Shown here: piece by piece, positions 8,269 through 15,650 of the stretch
Position numbering within the stretch: the first letter of the stretch is position 1
Layout: each line of letters opens with the position of its first letter
NCBI RefSeq assembly: GCF_000701405.1
Contig: NZ_JNIV01000065.1
Span: 1-27,259 of the forward strand
Source of the DNA: Deinococcus marmoris DSM 12784
GTDB taxonomy: Bacteria; Deinococcota; Deinococci; Deinococcales; Deinococcaceae
Reading direction: 5' to 3'
Length of the DNA stretch: 27,259 nt
Notes under the pieces: generated by a model
What the model saw: the letters and a program-made list of their open reading frames with translations, nothing else
Told to the model about the DNA's origin: nothing
Databases searched by the model: none
Translations under genes and position numbers: made by a program

Positions 8269-9882
8269 CTACGTCCTGAGGAAGGCCTGATGTTCCTGTT
8301 TCTGGAGGTACATCCGGCGATCGCTGAGACGCAGCAGATCCTCGGCCTCGTCACCGTCCTCAGGGAACGTGGCGATCCCAGCACTGACATCGGCCTGGCC
8401 AAATCCACTGTCCCTGAGCTTTTCCAACGCCACCTGGACGCAGGCCAGCGAACCGCTGACCGCCGTGCCTGCTGGAGTCGGATGTTTCACGAGCACCACG
8501 AACTCGTCCCCGCCGACCCGGAACAGCGCGTCCTCGCGCCGGAAGGCGAGCTGGAGCGACGTGGCGAAACCGGCCAGCAGCGCGTCGCCCCGGTCATGCC
8601 CCTCGCGGTCGTTCACCCCCTTGAGCCCGTCGGGGTCCAGCGAGATCAGACTCAGCCCCGAACGAGTCTCGCGGGCCTCCTCCAGACCCAGGAGCAGGGC
8701 CTCCTCCATGGCGCGGCGGTTCCCGAGCCGGGTGAGTGGATCGGTCAGGGCAGCTTCGCGCAGGCTCTCCATGGAGTGCTGGCGTTCATGCGACAACCGG
8801 ACGCTGTGCGCCGCCGTCAGGAACAGTTCCCGGTCGTTTTCGGACCAGGGCGGGGCGTCCCCGACCCGGCAGATGATCAGCGCCAGGCCCCTGGCCGGAT
8901 CTCCCGCCGTCAAGGGAACGAAAGCCAGCGCCTGGACAGACTCGTCCACCAACGCCTCGATGCGCACGGCGCTGTCCTGATACCGGTCGACGAACAGCGC
9001 CTGGTTCTGCTGAAGACTCCGCCAGGCCAGGCTCTGCGACCTGGCTAAGCCCTGTTCCACGAGGCGAACGAGTTCTGCAGACACCGCAGCGCTTCTGAAG
9101 TGCACCTGATGGATCACGTGCTCGCCGTCCATCTGGGCCAGGGCAGCGAGATCAAGCTGCGCCGGGCCAGCCATGATCTCGGCGGCCCGCCGGGCCGTCT
9201 CGTAGAGGCTGATGGGCGTTTCCGTGAGTCGGGCCACCTGGGCCAGGGCCCGTGAGAAACTCACGGCCTGTTCGAGTTCCAGGAAGTTCTGGGCCCGCTG
9301 GACGGCATGGCCCAGCGTGCTGGCCGTAGCTCTCAGCAGCGTCTGCTCCCGGGCGGTCCAGGCCCCTGGTGTACCAAAGCGGAACGCGGTCAGCACCCCG
9401 ACCTCTCCATCCAAACTTCCGAACGGCAAATGCGCGACGGCGCTCACGCCAGCCTGCACCATGAACGGCGACGTCGTCGGGCTGCGGGGATAGTCGTCGA
9501 CGAACAGCGGTTCGCCCGATTCGATGCGCTCCCAGAAGGCGCCGCCCTCAGCGCGCTGAAACCGCTGTTGGCGAAACACCTCGAGCTGGGGCGGACCGTC
9601 GCCGTGCAGGACCGTCACCCGGACGCCCCGGAGGGTTGTTCCGAAACTGATACAGATCTGGTCGGCATGGGTGAGCTGCTGAAGGCGTCTGGCCACGTGC
9701 TCGCTGATGACGCGCGGATCCCTGGTAACATCGAGTTCGAGGGTGAGGTTGGCCAGGTACTCCGCGTCATCCGCGCGTTCCTCTGCCGCAGCCGCGCGGC
9801 GCAAGGCCACCCGGAGCTGTGTCCCGGCCTGCTTCCGAAGATGACCAGAGCGGACCTTGCCCGAAGACCGGCGAGGCTTCAC
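8269..9882 (-). CDS. GAF-GAF-GGDEF diguanylate cyclase
   Basis: A 537-residue protein that should make cyclic di-GMP from two GTP. A basic N-terminus (about 1-20) is followed by a coiled segment, GAF about 45-200, GAF about 215-370 and GGDEF about 375-535. The active-site loop is RVGGDEFVVLV (Gly457-Phe461), and the nucleotide/metal segment reads LDPDGLKGVND. The RxxD inhibitory site is present: RRED sits exactly five residues before GGDEF, so product inhibition is expected. Start is the GTG at 9880-9882, which overlaps the TGA of the upstream LOV-HD-GYP gene as GTGA; translation of the two is therefore probably coupled. The pair joins a cyclase and a phosphodiesterase on one transcript. Confidence 0.93.
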   Translation of the reverse strand: MKPRRSSGKVRSGHLRKQAGTQLRVALRRAAAAEERADDAEYLANLTLELDVTRDPRVISEHVARRLQQLTHADQICISFGTTLRGVRVTVLHGDGPPQLEVFRQQRFQRAEGGAFWERIESGEPLFVDDYPRSPTTSPFMVQAGVSAVAHLPFGSLDGEVGVLTAFRFGTPGAWTAREQTLLRATASTLGHAVQRAQNFLELEQAVSFSRALAQVARLTETPISLYETARRAAEIMAGPAQLDLAALAQMDGEHVIHQVHFRSAAVSAELVRLVEQGLARSQSLAWRSLQQNQALFVDRYQDSAVRIEALVDESVQALAFVPLTAGDPARGLALIICRVGDAPPWSENDRELFLTAAHSVRLSHERQHSMESLREAALTDPLTRLGNRRAMEEALLLGLEEARETRSGLSLISLDPDGLKGVNDREGHDRGDALLAGFATSLQLAFRREDALFRVGGDEFVVLVKHPTPAGTAVSGSLACVQVALEKLRDSGFGQADVSAGIATFPEDGDEAEDLLRLSDRRMYLQKQEHQAFLRT

Positions 9883-12527
9883 GGTGCGCTCTGCTGAAGC
9901 ATCTGAACGAAGATCGCCACCACAGCCGGATCGAAATGGGTGCCCGCACCGTTCTGGATGTGCTCTATTGCCCGCTCTCTGGTCCAGGCCGCCCGGTACG
10001 GCCGATCACTCGTCAGCGCGTCGTACACGTCCACCACCGCGAATGCTCTGGCCATCAACGGGATGGCCTCTCCTTTCAAGCCCAGCGGGTAGCCGCTCCC
10101 GTCCCACTTCTCGTGGTGGTACTCCGGGATGTCCAGCGCCGGGCGCAGGAACTTGATCGGTGAGAGCAGCTCTACCGCAGAGCTGGGGTGCCGCTTCATC
10201 GCCACCCACTCCTCGTCGGTGAGTTTGCCGGGCTTGAGCAGCACCGCGTCCCGGATGCCCATCTTGCCGATGTCATGCAGCAGCGCGCCCCGGCGCACAT
10301 GGACGAGTTGCTCGGGCGAGGCGCCCAGACGCTCACACAGCGTCACCGTCATCTCGGTCACCCGTCTGGAGTGACCCTCGGTTTCTTTGTCACGCAAGTC
10401 CAGTGCCCTGGCCCAGCCCTCGATGGTCTCGTCGTAGGCCAGCCGCAACTCCAGGTTGCGGCGCTCAAGTTCAGCGAAGAGGTGGGCGTTGTCCACGGCG
10501 ATGGCCGCCTGACCCACCAGGGTCTCGAGCATCTCCAGCCACGCGGGCGAGAGGAGCAACGCCTGGTGGTCCAGCACCTCGATGACCCCCACCACCTGAC
10601 CCTTGGCGATCAGCGGCGCGGCGTAGTAAGCCGTGAGGCCTTCTTTGTGGACCACTTCGCGCCAGGTGGGCAAGACCAGGGTGCTGTCAAGCTCCGGCAC
10701 GCTGAGCGGTTGGCGGCTCAGCGCCACCTGACCGGCCAGTCCCACACCGAGCTTCACAGCCGTGCCCTGAAGGACGCTTGCGCAGAACCCGCGCGTGGAG
10801 GCGTACTCGAGATTCAAGGTTTCCGGGTTGATCAGGAGCGCGGTGGCCGCGTCCACGCCGAGTTGATGACGGATGTTGTCGAGGATCAGGCCCAGGGTGA
10901 GAATTGGATCGGCCCCTGACGCGATCGACTGGTCGATCGTGCGCAGGCTGGTGATGTAGTCGACCTGCCGCAGGAGGTCTTTGTTGAGGGTCTCGATCTT
11001 CCGGTCAGCGGCGTGACTAGCTGTGATGTCGTGCTTGACCCTGGCCACGCCGATCACCTGACCGGCCGCGTCGAGGATCGCCGAAACGGTCACCACCACG
11101 ATGAGCTTGTGGCCATCTTTGGCGATCCGGACCGACTCGAAGGGTTCGACACACTCGCCCTGCACGACCCTGCGGAAGACCTCAGCACTCTCAGCACGGA
11201 GTTCCGGTGGGATGATCAGGGTGATGGGCTGCCCGATGACTTCGGCAGCCTTATACCCGTACAACCGTTCGGCGCCGGCGTTCCACGAACGGATGGTGTC
11301 GTTGAGTTCCATCCCGACGATGGCGTTTTGGCTGGCCTCGACGATGGCGGCCAGAAAGGCCTGATCCTCCTCGGCAGCCCGACGCTGGGTGATGTCACGC
11401 GCCACGCAGTACAACAGGTCGCCGGGCATGTTCACCGCCGACCACTCCAACCACACCACGGCCCCGTTTCGGTGGAGATACCGGTTCCGAAAGGTGGTCG
11501 TCGCCCAGCCTGTGGTGATGCTTTCGGCTTCCTGCACCGTAAGGGCCCGGTCATCTGGATGGACGAAGTCGAGGTAAGCGCGGCCGATCAGCTCTTCAGG
11601 CGCGTAGCCGAGCATCTGCTGGCAGGCCGCGCTCACCGTGACAAAGCGCCCCTGGGCGTCGCTCGAAGTGATCAGGTCGAGGGACAGGTCCAGCGTCCGT
11701 TGCAGTTCGGTAGCGCTCTGACGGTAGCGCTCCTCGCTCTCAGCCAGCGTCTGGCGTGCGCGCTTCTCCAGGGTGATGTTATGAACAAGCGTCACTACAC
11801 ATGCTTCTCCACTGATCGTCACTGGAACGATCGACGTGACCGTATCGGCCACCGCTCCGGACTTCAGGCGGAACTGCACCTCACGGTTGAGGACCTTCCC
11901 CTGCTCCTGGAGCGTTCGCCCAACAGCTTCAAGTTCTGACGGGTTGACCCAGAAGCCCAGATCGAGCGCGGTGCGCCCGATCACCTGCTCGCGGCTGTAA
12001 CCGCTCTGGCGCAGAAACTCGGGGTTGACGTCGATGTACTGGCCGCTCCTGAGCTGGGAGACAATGATGGCGATCGGGGAAGCCTCGAAGACCTTGGCGA
12101 AGCGCTCCTCGCTGGTTCGCTGCTCTGTCTGGGCCTCCTCGCGCGCGGTGACGTCGTTCTGGAAGCCCAGGTAGTGCGTTAAGGTGCCGGAAGCGTCGTG
12201 GACCGGACTGAGGCTGAGCTCGTTGTAGAACAGCGTGCCGTCCTTGCGGTAGTTGCGCAGGATGACGGTCGTACTGCGCTGCTGGGCCATCGCCTGCCTG
12301 ATCTCCTCTACGCCGGGCTGGTCGCGGTCCTGGCCTTGCAGGAAGCGGCAGTTGCGCCCGAGGATCTCGTCGGCCGCGTAGCCGCTGAGCGCTTCAAAGG
12401 CCGGGTTGACGTAGACGATCGGGTGATCGTCCTGGCGAGCATCGGTCATGACGACGCCGACTGTGCACGCGGCAAGGGCCTGGCTCAGGAGTTGGGGGTC
12501 CGGTACGGACGTCAGGCTGGGGGTCAT
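9879..12527 (-). CDS. LOV-PAS-PAS-PAS-GAF-HD-GYP protein, candidate blue-light-regulated cyclic di-GMP phosphodiesterase
   Basis: An 882-residue soluble protein. The first PAS domain (about 18-135) has the LOV signature: GRNCRFLQ with the photoactive Cys60, then IRQAM, NYRKDGTLFYNELSLSPV and, near the end, HYLGFQNDVT. The Cys, the two Asn and the Gln that hold flavin in LOV domains are all there. Three more PAS domains follow (about 145-260, 275-395, 397-520), then GAF (about 530-700) and HD-GYP (about 710-880) with LLHDIGKMGIRD (His751-Asp752) and DGSGYPLG (Gly812-Pro814). The HD-GYP motifs look complete. The start ATG at 12527 has GAGGAG a few bases upstream. The inferred role is degradation of cyclic di-GMP under control of blue light and of a GAF ligand. 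It is coupled to the cyclase gene behind it. Confidence 0.93.
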   Translation of the reverse strand: MTPSLTSVPDPQLLSQALAACTVGVVMTDARQDDHPIVYVNPAFEALSGYAADEILGRNCRFLQGQDRDQPGVEEIRQAMAQQRSTTVILRNYRKDGTLFYNELSLSPVHDASGTLTHYLGFQNDVTAREEAQTEQRTSEERFAKVFEASPIAIIVSQLRSGQYIDVNPEFLRQSGYSREQVIGRTALDLGFWVNPSELEAVGRTLQEQGKVLNREVQFRLKSGAVADTVTSIVPVTISGEACVVTLVHNITLEKRARQTLAESEERYRQSATELQRTLDLSLDLITSSDAQGRFVTVSAACQQMLGYAPEELIGRAYLDFVHPDDRALTVQEAESITTGWATTTFRNRYLHRNGAVVWLEWSAVNMPGDLLYCVARDITQRRAAEEDQAFLAAIVEASQNAIVGMELNDTIRSWNAGAERLYGYKAAEVIGQPITLIIPPELRAESAEVFRRVVQGECVEPFESVRIAKDGHKLIVVVTVSAILDAAGQVIGVARVKHDITASHAADRKIETLNKDLLRQVDYITSLRTIDQSIASGADPILTLGLILDNIRHQLGVDAATALLINPETLNLEYASTRGFCASVLQGTAVKLGVGLAGQVALSRQPLSVPELDSTLVLPTWREVVHKEGLTAYYAAPLIAKGQVVGVIEVLDHQALLLSPAWLEMLETLVGQAAIAVDNAHLFAELERRNLELRLAYDETIEGWARALDLRDKETEGHSRRVTEMTVTLCERLGASPEQLVHVRRGALLHDIGKMGIRDAVLLKPGKLTDEEWVAMKRHPSSAVELLSPIKFLRPALDIPEYHHEKWDGSGYPLGLKGEAIPLMARAFAVVDVYDALTSDRPYRAAWTRERAIEHIQNGAGTHFDPAVVAIFVQMLQQSAP

Positions 12528-12562
12528 CGCTGCTCCTCGGTCATCGGCTCAGTTACGTTTCA

Positions 12563-12583
12563 AGGATAAAGTCAGTGACTGAC
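12563..12583 (-). promoter_or_regulatory. Candidate promoter/operator of the LOV-HD-GYP operon
   Basis: GTCAGTGACTGAC at 12571-12583 is a perfect dyad (two 6-base arms around one base). On the minus strand it lies directly upstream of TATCCT (12563-12568), a TANNNT match 35 nt before the ATG. A dyad just behind a -10 box is a plausible repressor or activator site, but no regulator is identified and the -35 box is not clear. Confidence 0.35.
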
Positions 12584-12611
12584 ACTTTTATTTCATAAAC
12601 GCTCGGTCGCC

Positions 12612-12749
12612 CTAGGCGTCACGCAGAATGATGTCAAACGCCTCCGCTGGTTGGCGAACATCGGCGAGGGCCTGAGTCATGTGCTGCAACTGGAAGATCA
12701 ACTGAGCTACCCGGTGGTCCGTCGGGTCCGGAAGATGAGCGTCAGGCAT
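12612..12749 (-). pseudogene. N-terminal remnant of a GAF histidine kinase
   Basis: A 45-codon frame (ATG at 12747-12749, TAG at 12612-12614) that aligns with the first 50 or so residues of the kinase at 2078-3844. Shared blocks in order are PDP, AQL, LQH, TQALA, VRQ, FDIIL and DA, at matching spacing. After the last DA the two DNA sequences keep some likeness if one base is skipped, and then diverge, so a frameshift or deletion seems to have removed the rest of the gene. Upstream, CAGACT plus 9 nt before the ATG parallels the TAGACT block of the intact kinase. It lies between the LOV operon promoter and a MITE. It is unlikely to be functional. Confidence 0.65.
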
Positions 12750-12821
12750 GGCGATGACAGTCTGGATGTTGGTGAACTGGCTGTCCGGTCATCCCGGTGA
12801 AGTCAGCTTGAGAAAACATTC

Positions 12822-12974
12822 GGATTCTGCTGGCGAATTCGTGAGGCCGAGCGAAGCGGCGTTCTGAAGTACATGCCTTCGGTAAATGAGGCTTCCTGGC
12901 ACTCGGCATTTTATCGACTATAGGCTTTTCGACACCCTCACTCTGCCCAAATTTTGGATTCGCCAGCAGAATCC
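12822..12974. mobile_element. 153-bp MITE with 19-bp terminal inverted repeats
   Basis: The left end GGATTCTGCTGGCGAATTC (12822-12840) and right end GGATTCGCCAGCAGAATCC (12956-12974) are inverted copies with one mismatch at the inner edge. The element is flanked on both sides by ATTC (12818-12821 and 12975-12978), a 4-bp target duplication. The inside (115 bp) encodes no protein. The terminal sequence is identical to the right end of the IS1182-type element at 1983-2001, so the likely mobiliser is a transposase of that kind. The insertion is upstream of the kinase remnant. Confidence 0.75.
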
Positions 12975-13127
12975 ATTCGTTACCGCACGGGTGTCCCTCT
13001 GAAACTTTTCCCTCAGTTTCATCCCCCAAGATGTACCGGCCTTCTACCAGCCGGATCTTCTTTCGACATCTTGAACACCCCTGAGTAAAACCATGAGCGG
13101 CCTGACTCCCCTGTCCTCCCTGACATG

Positions 13128-13158
13128 AAAAGCGGGGCAGCTTCCAGACGCTGCCCCG
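13128..13158 (-). terminator. Rho-independent terminator of the alpha/beta hydrolase gene
   Basis: CGGGGCAGC (13133-13141) and GCTGCCCCG (13150-13158) form a 9-bp GC-rich stem with an 8-base loop. Read on the minus strand the stem is followed within one base by TTTT. It begins 17 bp beyond the hydrolase stop codon. Confidence 0.8.
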
Positions 13159-13175
13159 ACTCCTGAATCTTCCGT

Positions 13176-14066
13176 TTACTTCAGCGTTTTCGCCCAGTCC
13201 AGGATGGCGCGGTTGGCAAAGGCTGCGTTCTCGTAGATGGCGGCGTGGGCCGCCCCGGGGATCAGCACCATCTTGCTGCCCGCGATGTTCTGCTGCATCT
13301 TCATGGCAAACGGCGGCGGGTAAACGGTGTCCTCCACTCCCACCAGAATCAGCGTCGGCACCATGATGGTCCCCAGGGTGGGCAAGGAGTCGGGGCGCTC
13401 AGACAGTGCCTTTGCCCCCGCCACGTCTCCAGCGACGCTGGCCTGTTTCACGATGTCGCCCAGGAACTTGGCGTCACCGGGCTTGCTCAGGCGGGTCACG
13501 CCGGTCAGCATGTCTTTGAGGAGTTCGCCCACCAGCGATTGCGGTCCGTAGGTCGCGGCCTTCTGCGCCATGCCGCCCCACAGCGCTTTTTCCACCACGT
13601 TGGCGGGGTTGGCGATGGTGTCGATCAGGAGCATCCCTTTGAAGCGTTCGGGGGCGGTGCGGTACATCTCGAACACGATCGGGCCGCCCATCGACATACC
13701 GCCGATGATGGCGCTGGGAACGTTGAGTTGATCCATCACCGCCAGTGCGTCCCGGGCATAAGTCTGGATGGAGCCGGTATCGCTCTGGGGAGCCACGCTC
13801 TGCCCGTAGCCTCGGTGGTCGATGGTGATGACACGGTAGCCTGCGCCGGCGAGTGCGTCGCGGTTGCGCGAGAACAGTTCGCCGCTCAGGGGGTAGCCGT
13901 GCAGCAGCAGCATGGGCGTGCCGTTGCCCTGCGAGACGTAGTGAATCTGCGCGCCGTTCACGGAGAGCAGGCCTTCCTGCCGGGAACCGTCGTTGCCGCC
14001 CGCCAGCGCTGCGCCGGAGAGAAGGGCGAGGCCCAGGGCCAGTTTGTTGTTGTGTCCTTGTTTCAT
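13176..14066 (-). CDS. Exported alpha/beta hydrolase
   Basis: A 296-residue serine hydrolase. The start ATG at 14064-14066 is chosen because AGAGG lies 6-7 nt upstream and because it gives a clean signal peptide: MKQGHNNK, then LALGLALLSGAALAGG with a likely cleavage after ALA. The fold motifs follow in order: the oxyanion-hole LLLHGYP, IDHRGYGQS, the nucleophile elbow GGMSMGG, the acid loop in GVEDTVYPP and the catalytic His in PGAAHAAI. The length is usual for the family. The substrate cannot be told from sequence; close relatives include haloperoxidase- and esterase-like enzymes. It stands alone, with its own terminator. The export signal points to the periplasm or cell exterior. Confidence 0.88.
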   Translation of the reverse strand: MKQGHNNKLALGLALLSGAALAGGNDGSRQEGLLSVNGAQIHYVSQGNGTPMLLLHGYPLSGELFSRNRDALAGAGYRVITIDHRGYGQSVAPQSDTGSIQTYARDALAVMDQLNVPSAIIGGMSMGGPIVFEMYRTAPERFKGMLLIDTIANPANVVEKALWGGMAQKAATYGPQSLVGELLKDMLTGVTRLSKPGDAKFLGDIVKQASVAGDVAGAKALSERPDSLPTLGTIMVPTLILVGVEDTVYPPPFAMKMQQNIAGSKMVLIPGAAHAAIYENAAFANRAILDWAKTLK

Positions 14067-14562
14067 GGAATACCTCTGGGACGGGGCCGTATGCCTGGGG
14101 TCAGACGTCCACATCGTTTTGACTGCCCAGATAGCCTAGAGAACATTCGGTGGGGACAGGAAAGATGGCCTTTAGAGCCCCTTTGAAGTCGGCAAGAAAT
14201 AAAGAAGCAGAGCACCTTTGAGGGCGACTGGTGGCGTCCACGTCTGCCAGTCCATGTCCAGGCGAGCGGGCTGGGCCGCCCGTCCTGAAAAGCCACCGCG
14301 TTTTTGCACGTCCGCGCTCCATGCGGTTCAGATCGTTTTGCTGTCCTCAGCGGGGTGATCATCGTTCACGGCATCGGCGAGGGCCGTTGCCAGGAGGCTC
14401 CGCTCCAAAAGTGGTCTGGAAATGGAATCTAAATTTCAAGAGTAGAGTTCTGTTCCGACGCATCCACGCCCCGACTGCCGGAGACACGCACCGACGCGTT
14501 GCGGGGTGGACGCTCCCCAACACGGCGCTGCGGCCACGCGCCTCGGTTCAGGAACTTTGAGC
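14067..14562. other. Gene-free region upstream of the divergent hydrolase and CheB-like genes
   Basis: No supported gene. It must carry the promoters of the leftward hydrolase and the rightward CheB-like gene. An AT-richer patch around 14418-14455 is the best place for the CheB-side promoter, but I cannot fix -10 and -35 boxes. Open frames in this stretch lack ribosome-binding sites and recognisable motifs. Confidence 0.45.
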
Positions 14563-15639
14563 ATGGCCCAGGCTCAACTGGTGCAGAATGCGGGAATGCT
14601 TTCACAACGACTGGTGGTCATTGGCGCGTCCGCAGGCGGGATGAGGCCGCTGCAACGGCTGGCCGCCGGGTTGCCTGCCGACTTCCCCGCCACCGTGTGC
14701 ATCGTCGTGCATATCCCCGCTTACGGGCCGAGTTTCCTGCCCGAGATTCTGGGCCGCGCGGGACCGCTTCCCGTCTGTACGCCCGTTCAGGGGGAGGCTC
14801 TCCTGCCCGGGCGGATTTACTGTGCCCCACCTGACCACCATTTGCTGGTTGAAAAGGGTTGTTTCAGTGTCACCAAAGGCCCCAAAGAAAACCGGGTGCG
14901 CCCAGCCGTCGATACGCTCTTCCGGTCTGCGGCCTATAGCGAGGGAGCAAACGTCATTGGGGTCGTCCTCTCCGGCCTACTGGACGATGGCACCTCGGGG
15001 CTGTGGACGATCAAACATTTCGGGGGGGCCGCCGTGGTGCAGGACCCCAGGGACGCGGAACACGACTCCATGCCGAAAAGCGCGGCGGCTCAGGTGGACA
15101 TTGACCACACGGTGACGGCACAGGATCTGGCGGGCCTGCTGGTCCGGTTGGTGGCTGAACCCGTGCGGACGAAGGTGGAAGTCCATGAAGAAGACCGCGA
15201 GCGGGTGGCCACCGAAGTCAGCATTGCCAGCTCGGCCCACGCCTTCCGGAAGGGCGTCATGAACTTTGGCAAGGTGACGCCCCAGACCTGCCCGGAGTGC
15301 GGCGGCGTTCTGGTGCAGATCAAAGAGGGAAACCTGACCCGCTACCGCTGCCATACGGGGCATGCGTACACCGCAGACACCCTGCTGGTGAGCGTCACGG
15401 AGCAGATCGAGGACAAGTTGTGGATCACCATGCGTGCCCTTGAGGAGGCCAGCATGCTGCTGGAGAACACCGGCCAGGAGCTGGAAGCGGCGGGCAACAC
15501 GAGATTGGCAGGCGAATATTTCCAGAAGGCCAGGCAGATGGAAGACCGCACCAGACTGATCTTTCAAAACATCATCGAGAACCAGACCCTGAGTGGCGAG
15601 CAGTTCAGGCACGACACAGAACCCACTGCGGCAGGCTAG
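14563..15639 (+). CDS. Orphan CheB-type methylesterase with zinc-ribbon C-terminal extension
   Basis: A 358-residue protein. Residues about 14-200 form a CheB methylesterase domain, which removes methyl groups from chemoreceptor glutamates. The catalytic triad is visible: Ser23 in GASAGG, His50 in VVHIP and Asp142 in LSGLLDDGTSG. The usual N-terminal receiver domain is absent. The C-terminal part has CPEC (Cys243, Cys246) and RCHTGH (Cys263, His264, His267), a likely zinc-binding knuckle, followed by a helical tail. The start at 14563 is supported by CAGGA ending 9 nt upstream; GTG at 14506 and ATG at 14596 are alternatives. No cheR, receptor or other chemotaxis gene is in the window. Such stand-alone CheB-like proteins may act in sensory systems other than swimming. 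Confidence 0.85.
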   Translation: MAQAQLVQNAGMLSQRLVVIGASAGGMRPLQRLAAGLPADFPATVCIVVHIPAYGPSFLPEILGRAGPLPVCTPVQGEALLPGRIYCAPPDHHLLVEKGCFSVTKGPKENRVRPAVDTLFRSAAYSEGANVIGVVLSGLLDDGTSGLWTIKHFGGAAVVQDPRDAEHDSMPKSAAAQVDIDHTVTAQDLAGLLVRLVAEPVRTKVEVHEEDRERVATEVSIASSAHAFRKGVMNFGKVTPQTCPECGGVLVQIKEGNLTRYRCHTGHAYTADTLLVSVTEQIEDKLWITMRALEEASMLLENTGQELEAAGNTRLAGEYFQKARQMEDRTRLIFQNIIENQTLSGEQFRHDTEPTAAG

Positions 15640-15650
15640 CCCGTACCCCT

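Larger units (their letters stand above)
12528..13175. other. Gene-free region between the LOV operon and the hydrolase
   Basis: No intact gene is supported here. It holds the LOV operon promoter, the kinase remnant, the MITE, and between the MITE and the hydrolase terminator two small hairpins: GAAACT/AGTTTC (13001-13006 with 13015-13020) and a nested pair, AAGATGT/ACATCTT (13028-13034 with 13066-13072) enclosing CCGGC/GCCGG (13036-13040 with 13050-13054). Longer open frames that cross the MITE are made by its inverted repeats and are not genes. Confidence 0.6.

Noticed and set aside
12742..13029. Minus-strand open frame of 95 codons across the MITE
   Set aside because: Its middle is the MITE and its inverted repeats; no family match and no ribosome-binding site.
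13028..13072. Nested inverted repeats suggestive of a structured RNA
   Set aside because: Outer stem 7 bp and inner stem 5 bp are uneven and separated by unpaired stretches; too weak to name an RNA without conservation data.
14101..14322. Minus-strand open frame of 73 codons upstream of the hydrolase
   Set aside because: No ribosome-binding site and no recognisable motif, and it runs through the probable promoter region.
14506..14562. GTG at 14506 as a start for the CheB-like gene, adding 19 residues
   Set aside because: The extra residues have no family likeness and no ribosome-binding site; ATG 14563 has one at suitable spacing.
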